From Diaphorobacter ruginosibacter (lineage in GTDB: Bacteria > Pseudomonadota > Gammaproteobacteria > Burkholderiales > Burkholderiaceae_C), in NCBI RefSeq assembly GCF_014395975.1, contig NZ_CP060714.1, positions 434,001 to 498,000 of the forward strand: a DNA stretch of 64,000 nucleotides, given 5' to 3'. The notes below the pieces were generated by a model. It did not search any database and was not told the origin of the DNA. It saw nothing but the letters and a program-made list of their open reading frames with translations. This document shows, in pieces, positions 60,281-64,000 of this stretch. Position 1 is the stretch's first letter. Each line of letters starts with the position of its first letter. Made by a program: the position numbers and the translations under genes.

Positions 60281-61288
60281 ATGCCCAACGCGCAAGAACC
60301 CAGCCCCGCCGCCCGCACGGCCGTCCCTGCCTGGATGACACCCGGTACCTTGCTCAAGGTCTCGGTGGGCGTTGCCATCCTGACCATTGTGCTCAAGACG
60401 CTGGCCTGGTGGGTGACGGGTTCCGTCGGCATGCTGTCCGATGCGCTCGAGTCCTTCGTGAATCTGGCGGGGGCGGTGTTTGCGCTGGCAATGGTGACGA
60501 TCGCCAGGCGCCCTGCGGACGAGGACCATCCCTACGGCCACCACAAGGCGGAATTCTTCTCCTCGGGCTTCGAGGGCATCCTGATCATCGGTGCGAGCAT
60601 CGCCATTCTCTGGGCCTCGGTCTCGCGGCTGCTGAATCCGCAGGAGCTTGAGCAGGTCGGCTGGGGTTCGGTGCTGCTGGTGCTCAGCAGTGCCTGCAAT
60701 GGCGTGCTGGCCTGGTACATGCTGCGTGCGGCGCGCGTGCACCACTCCAAGGCCCTGGAAGGCGATGCGCGGCACCTGCTGACCGACGTCTGGACCTCGG
60801 CCGGCGTACTGGTCGGGCTGGCCGGCGCGGCATGGACGGGATGGCACTGGCTCGATCCGGTGGTGGCCATTCTCGTGGCGCTCAACATCCTGCGCGAAGG
60901 AGGTTCCATGCTATGGGAGTCTTCGCAAGGCCTGATGGATGAGGCGCTGCCGTCCGAGCAATTGCAGCGCGTGCAGGCCGTGCTCGACGAGCGCAGCGTG
61001 GCCAGCGAGGGTGCCGTGCGTTTTGACAGCCTGATCTCGCGCCGCGCTGGCGGCCGCAATTTCGTGGACGTGCACATGCATGTTCCTGCGGAGTGGACGC
61101 TGGGCCGGGCGGCGCAGCTGCGCACCGAGGTGGAGGCTGCCCTCATGCAGGCCGTGCCCCATCTGCGCGCGGCCATTGAAATCCTGCCACTCGGCCAGGC
61201 CACTGTCTTCGAGACCGTGGAGTCCCGCAACGCACAAGGGTTGGGGTCGGAGCAGGGACGGGAACCATCGGATTCAGAAGGAAAGTGA
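60281..61288 (+). CDS. Cation diffusion facilitator (CDF) metal transporter
   Basis: This 335-residue inner-membrane protein exports divalent metals such as Zn, Fe, Cd or Co by proton antiport. It has about six membrane segments. Metal-site motifs are LSDALESFVNLAG in the second helix, ADEDHPYGHHKAEFFSS, and HLLTDVWTSAGVLVGL in the fifth. The C-terminal cytosolic domain (about 220-310) ends NFVDVHMHVPAEWTLG, which is typical. The ATG at 60281 is chosen. The dtd gene starts one base after the stop, so the two are coupled. The metal cannot be read from the sequence. Confidence 0.92.
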   Translation: MPNAQEPSPAARTAVPAWMTPGTLLKVSVGVAILTIVLKTLAWWVTGSVGMLSDALESFVNLAGAVFALAMVTIARRPADEDHPYGHHKAEFFSSGFEGILIIGASIAILWASVSRLLNPQELEQVGWGSVLLVLSSACNGVLAWYMLRAARVHHSKALEGDARHLLTDVWTSAGVLVGLAGAAWTGWHWLDPVVAILVALNILREGGSMLWESSQGLMDEALPSEQLQRVQAVLDERSVASEGAVRFDSLISRRAGGRNFVDVHMHVPAEWTLGRAAQLRTEVEAALMQAVPHLRAAIEILPLGQATVFETVESRNAQGLGSEQGREPSDSEGK

Positions 61289-61289
61289 A

Positions 61290-61736
61290 GTGATCACGGT
61301 ATTGCAACGCGTGCGCGAGGCACGTGTGGAGGTCGCTGGCGAGGTCGTCGGCCAGATCGGACAGGGACTGCTCGTGCTGCTGTGCGCGGAGCAGGGCGAC
61401 AACGACAGGCTGGCGGACAAGCTGCTGGCCAAGATCCTCAAGCTGCGCATCTTCACCGATGACGCGGGCAAGATGAATCGCAGCGTGCAGGACGTGGGCG
61501 GAGGCCTGCTGGTGGTGAGCCAGTTCACGCTGGCTGCCGATACGCGGGGCGGCAATCGGCCGAGCTTCACGAATGCGGCGGCGCCGGACGAAGGGCGGCG
61601 CCTGTACGAGTACTTCGTGGCGCAGGCCCGTACGGCCCATCCCGTGGTGCAGACCGGCCGGTTTGCCGCCGACATGCAGGTGCACCTCATCAATGATGGG
61701 CCGGTGACGATTCCGATGACCATGCGCGACGCCTGA
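61290..61736 (+). CDS. dtd: D-aminoacyl-tRNA deacylase
   Basis: Dtd removes D-amino acids (and glycine from tRNA-Ala) mischarged to tRNA. The 148-residue protein shows the two hallmark motifs: VVSQFTLAADTRGGNRPSF and the C-terminal NDGPVTIPM. It starts with a GTG at 61290, preceded by AAGGAAAG, one base after the CDF stop. No other start fits the family's conserved VLQRV beginning. Confidence 0.95.
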   Translation: MITVLQRVREARVEVAGEVVGQIGQGLLVLLCAEQGDNDRLADKLLAKILKLRIFTDDAGKMNRSVQDVGGGLLVVSQFTLAADTRGGNRPSFTNAAAPDEGRRLYEYFVAQARTAHPVVQTGRFAADMQVHLINDGPVTIPMTMRDA

Positions 61737-61851
61737 TCATTTCCGAAACGAATTCTCGAAGATCCAAAAGCAATTGGACGTGAATGCTTGATGGGTTGAC
61801 CATGCAGTGGATGCCGGACACACGGCGTTCACTCCAAGGAGACACAAGCCC

Positions 61852-62838
61852 ATGAAGATGATGAAGCGTTCCGCTTTCCTGAGAATGTTCGCTGCGGCGG
61901 GCGCGGCGCTGCTGGCAGCGCCGCTGGCATGGGCGCAGGCGCCTTATCCGTCGGCCGGACCGATCACGCTGGTGGTGCCCTTCGCGGCCGGCAGCGGTAC
62001 CGATGCGGTGGCGCGCGTGGTGGCGCTGAAGCTGGGCGAACGGCTGAAGCAGTCGGTCATCGTGGACAACCGCGCGGGCGCCAGCGCGCAGATCGGCGCC
62101 CAGTTCGTGGCGAAGGCCAAGCCCGATGGCTACACGCTGTTCATGACGACGAACACGTCGCATTCGGCGAATCCCTGGCTGATCAAGAGTCTCAAGTACG
62201 ACCCCGTCAAGGACTTCACGCCGATCACGCGCGTGGGCGAACTGCCGTTTGCGCTGGTGGTCCATCCGGCGCTGCCGGTGAGCAGCGTGCAGGAGTTGAT
62301 CGACTACGCGAAGGCGCATCCCGACAAGCTTTCCTACGGCACGCCCAACAGCACGTCGGAAGTGGCCTCTGAGACGATCAAGTACGTCACCCGGACGCAG
62401 ATGACCAAGGTGCCGTACAAGTCGAGCCCGCAGGCGCTGACCGATCTGATGGGCAATCAGATCCAGATGTACGTGGCCGACCTGGGATCGAGCTGGAGCA
62501 TGCTCAAGACCGACCGCGTGCGCACGCTCGGCGTGACAGCGGCGAAGGGGTCCCGCCTGTTGCCGAACGTGCCGCCGATCGCGAAGACGCTTCCCGGCTT
62601 CGACCTCACCTCGTGGAACGGCATCTTCGCGCCGGCCGGCACGCCCAGGGAGGTGGTGAACCGCATCAACGCCGAGCTGCAGGTGATCCTGGCGGACAAG
62701 GCCGTCCAGGAGCAACTGGCGGGAGTCGGGTTCGAGGTGTGGCCTACCCGCACGCCCGAGGAGTTCGCGGCCTATGTGAATGATCAGCTCGCCTACTGGG
62801 GCAAGCTGATCAAGCAGGCCGGCATCGAGAAGGAGTGA
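61852..62838 (+). CDS. Bug-family periplasmic solute receptor
   Basis: The 328-residue protein has a signal peptide (MKMMKRSAFLRMFAAAGAALLAA, cleavage near AWAQ) and Bug motifs LVVPFAAGSGTDAVARVVALKLG, VDNRAGASAQIGAQFVA and VPYKSSPQALTDLMGNQ. It is the first gene of a plus-strand operon with a cupin and an acyl-CoA dehydrogenase: the cupin ATG comes six bases after its stop. AAGGAG precedes the ATG at 61852. The solute is likely an organic acid broken down through CoA esters. Confidence 0.92.
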   Translation: MKMMKRSAFLRMFAAAGAALLAAPLAWAQAPYPSAGPITLVVPFAAGSGTDAVARVVALKLGERLKQSVIVDNRAGASAQIGAQFVAKAKPDGYTLFMTTNTSHSANPWLIKSLKYDPVKDFTPITRVGELPFALVVHPALPVSSVQELIDYAKAHPDKLSYGTPNSTSEVASETIKYVTRTQMTKVPYKSSPQALTDLMGNQIQMYVADLGSSWSMLKTDRVRTLGVTAAKGSRLLPNVPPIAKTLPGFDLTSWNGIFAPAGTPREVVNRINAELQVILADKAVQEQLAGVGFEVWPTRTPEEFAAYVNDQLAYWGKLIKQAGIEKE

Positions 62839-62844
62839 CGCGGC

Positions 62845-63234
62845 ATGTCCCGACCCCGATTTCTGGTCCGCGAGAGCGACATCGAGGGCTACAGCCCGGC
62901 CAATCACCACGGTACGGTGAACCGCAGGCTCATCAGCGCGGCGAATGTCGGCGCGAGGCACATGGAGGTCGTGCTGGGCACGCTCGACAAGGGCGGTGGT
63001 GCGTTGCCGCACGCGCATCCCGGCATGGAGCAGGCGTGCTATCTGCTCGAGGGCACGGCGGAGGTCGAGGTGGAGGGCGAGTGCTTCGGCATGGAGCCTG
63101 GAGACACCTGCTTCTTCCCGGAGGACAGCATGCATGTCTTCCGGGTGACGAGCGACACGCCGGTGCGCCTGCTGGTGATCTACAGCCCTCCGTATGCGGA
63201 GAACCCGGCGCGGGTGAGGCGGCAGCAGCCATAG
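62845..63234 (+). CDS. Cupin-domain protein
   Basis: The 129-residue protein is a single small beta-barrel of the cupin family. The first metal motif is PHAHPGMEQACYLLEGTAEV (two His and a Glu) and the second GDTCFFPEDSMHVFRV (His). Such proteins can be enzymes or small-molecule sensors. Its ribosome site GAAGGAG overlaps the end of the Bug receptor gene. It sits between a Bug receptor and an acyl-CoA dehydrogenase, so a role in degrading the imported acid is likely. Confidence 0.87.
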   Translation: MSRPRFLVRESDIEGYSPANHHGTVNRRLISAANVGARHMEVVLGTLDKGGGALPHAHPGMEQACYLLEGTAEVEVEGECFGMEPGDTCFFPEDSMHVFRVTSDTPVRLLVIYSPPYAENPARVRRQQP

Positions 63235-63288
63235 AAGCCGCTGAGGCGAGCGTAGCCCGACGGATTGGTGGAGTGGAGCAATAAGAGC

Positions 63289-64000
63289 ATGGACTTTCTC
63301 TGGAACGAGCAGCAGGAGCAGATACGCGACGCCATCGAGCGCGTGTGTGCTCCATTCGATGACGACTACTGGCTGAACAAGGACCGCGAAGGTGGCTTTC
63401 CGCATGATTTCCACCAGGCGCTGGCCGATGCGGGCTGGCTGGGCATCGCCATGCCGGAAGAGTTCGGAGGCGCGGGCCTGGGCATCAGCGAGGCCGCGCT
63501 GATGATGCACACCATCGCGGCCACGGGTGCGGGCCTGTCGGGCGCATCGGCGGTGCACATGAACATCTTCGGGCTGCACCCGGTGGTGGTGTTCGGCTCC
63601 GATGAGCAGAAGCGCCGCTGGCTGCCCCCGCTCATCGCGGGCCGGGACAAGGCCTGCTTCGGTGTGACCGAGCCCAACGCGGGGCTGAACACGCTCAGGC
63701 TCAGGACGCGCGCCGAGCGCCGTGGCGATCACTATGTCGTGCATGGACAGAAGGTGTGGATCTCCACCGCACAGGTGGCAAGCAAGATCCTGCTGCTCGC
63801 GCGCACCAAGCCTGTTGAAGAGTGCGCGGGAACGGAGGGGCTGAGCCTGTTCTATACCGACGTTGACCGCAGCACCATGGAGATCCGCGAGATCGACAAG
63901 CTCGGGCGCAAGTGCGTGGATTCGAACCAGGTGTTCATCGATGGCCTGCGCATTCCCGTGGAGGACCGCATCGGGGAGGAGCACAAGGGGTTTTCCTACA
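63289..64000 (+). CDS. Acyl-CoA dehydrogenase, C-terminus cut by window end
   Basis: The first 237 codons of an FAD-dependent acyl-CoA dehydrogenase are present; the C-terminal helical domain lies outside the window. Visible motifs are MDFLWNEQQEQIRDAIERV at the start, WLGIAMPEEFGGAGLGISE, the flavin-binding ACFGVTEPNAGLNT and HYVVHGQKVWISTAQVASK. The catalytic Glu is beyond the end. ATG at 63289 has GGAGCAATAAGAGC upstream. It follows the cupin by 54 bases in the Bug-cupin-dehydrogenase operon. Confidence 0.93.
   Translation, partial: MDFLWNEQQEQIRDAIERVCAPFDDDYWLNKDREGGFPHDFHQALADAGWLGIAMPEEFGGAGLGISEAALMMHTIAATGAGLSGASAVHMNIFGLHPVVVFGSDEQKRRWLPPLIAGRDKACFGVTEPNAGLNTLRLRTRAERRGDHYVVHGQKVWISTAQVASKILLLARTKPVEECAGTEGLSLFYTDVDRSTMEIREIDKLGRKCVDSNQVFIDGLRIPVEDRIGEEHKGFSY

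Noticed and set aside
61690..63984. A 764-codon minus-strand open frame opposite the Bug-cupin-dehydrogenase genes
   Set aside because: It is a shadow frame of low-complexity composition; the plus-strand genes have good starts and motifs.

Overview
The window is about 64 kb of high-GC bacterial chromosome. Its gene families point to a betaproteobacterium of the order Burkholderiales, most likely Comamonadaceae (Comamonas, Delftia or Acidovorax-like). The pointers are four orphan Bug-type solute receptors, DUF3567 and DUF1840 proteins, an exosortase H locus, a kinase/universal-stress-protein fusion, a GspA/GspB pair and intergenic C/G-rich repeats. The genus call is inference. No rRNA, tRNA, CRISPR array, integrase, transposase or phage gene was seen, so this looks like ordinary chromosome with a few accessory islands.

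Layout. 1-5 kb (minus strand): a cut exported protein, a GlcD-type FAD oxidase, a LysR regulator, PurU and a ChaN-type lipoprotein under a likely Fur box. 5-8.3 kb (plus): B12-dependent ribonucleotide reductase NrdJ and a hemerythrin-like protein. 8.3-11 kb: a TauD-type dioxygenase and a Bug receptor, divergent from a short IclR regulator with clear operator-like repeats. 11-14.4 kb: two DUF3567 paralogues, a DUF3108 protein and a second IclR. 14.4-22.9 kb: FAH-family hydrolase, TraB/GumN protein, Bug receptor, molybdopterin oxidoreductase, M20 amidohydrolase, DUF2817 peptidase and acyl-CoA-binding protein. 23-27.5 kb: a lipoprotein aminopeptidase, Tag glycosylase, a 56-residue basic protein, Cfa and a DUF1840 protein.

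27.6-37.6 kb (minus): an orphan Bug receptor, then a seven-gene uptake-and-activation operon read from right to left: acyl-CoA ligase, LivG, LivH, LivM, LivK, LivF and a phenylacetate-CoA ligase-like enzyme. Three copies of a hairpin-forming repeat sit just after the stop codons of LivK, LivF and the last ligase. 37.9-42.6 kb (plus): GspA, GspB, a Crp/Fnr regulator and a large-ribosomal-RNA-type pseudouridine synthase. 42.6-47.4 kb (minus): a four-gene Csu-type (spore coat U) chaperone-usher pilus operon, followed by an AT-rich 0.7 kb gap.

48-52.5 kb (plus): HtpG behind a textbook sigma-32 promoter, a possible small RNA or attenuator, then exosortase H, its companion membrane protein and an exported ankyrin protein. 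52.6-55.8 kb (minus): a signalling operon of phosphoesterase, kinase-USP fusion and SrkA-like kinase. 56-58.6 kb: 3-hydroxybutyryl-CoA dehydrogenase, divergent from a GMC oxidoreductase broken by a one-base frameshift in a G-run. 58.7-64 kb: AMP nucleosidase, a CDF metal transporter with Dtd, then a Bug receptor, cupin and acyl-CoA dehydrogenase operon cut by the window end.

The overall picture is a versatile organic-acid user with many solute receptors linked to catabolic enzymes. No wholly new system is obvious. The best leads are the exosortase H/ankyrin cluster, the kinase-USP/phosphoesterase/SrkA operon, the junction repeats of the liv operon and the frameshifted GMC gene.
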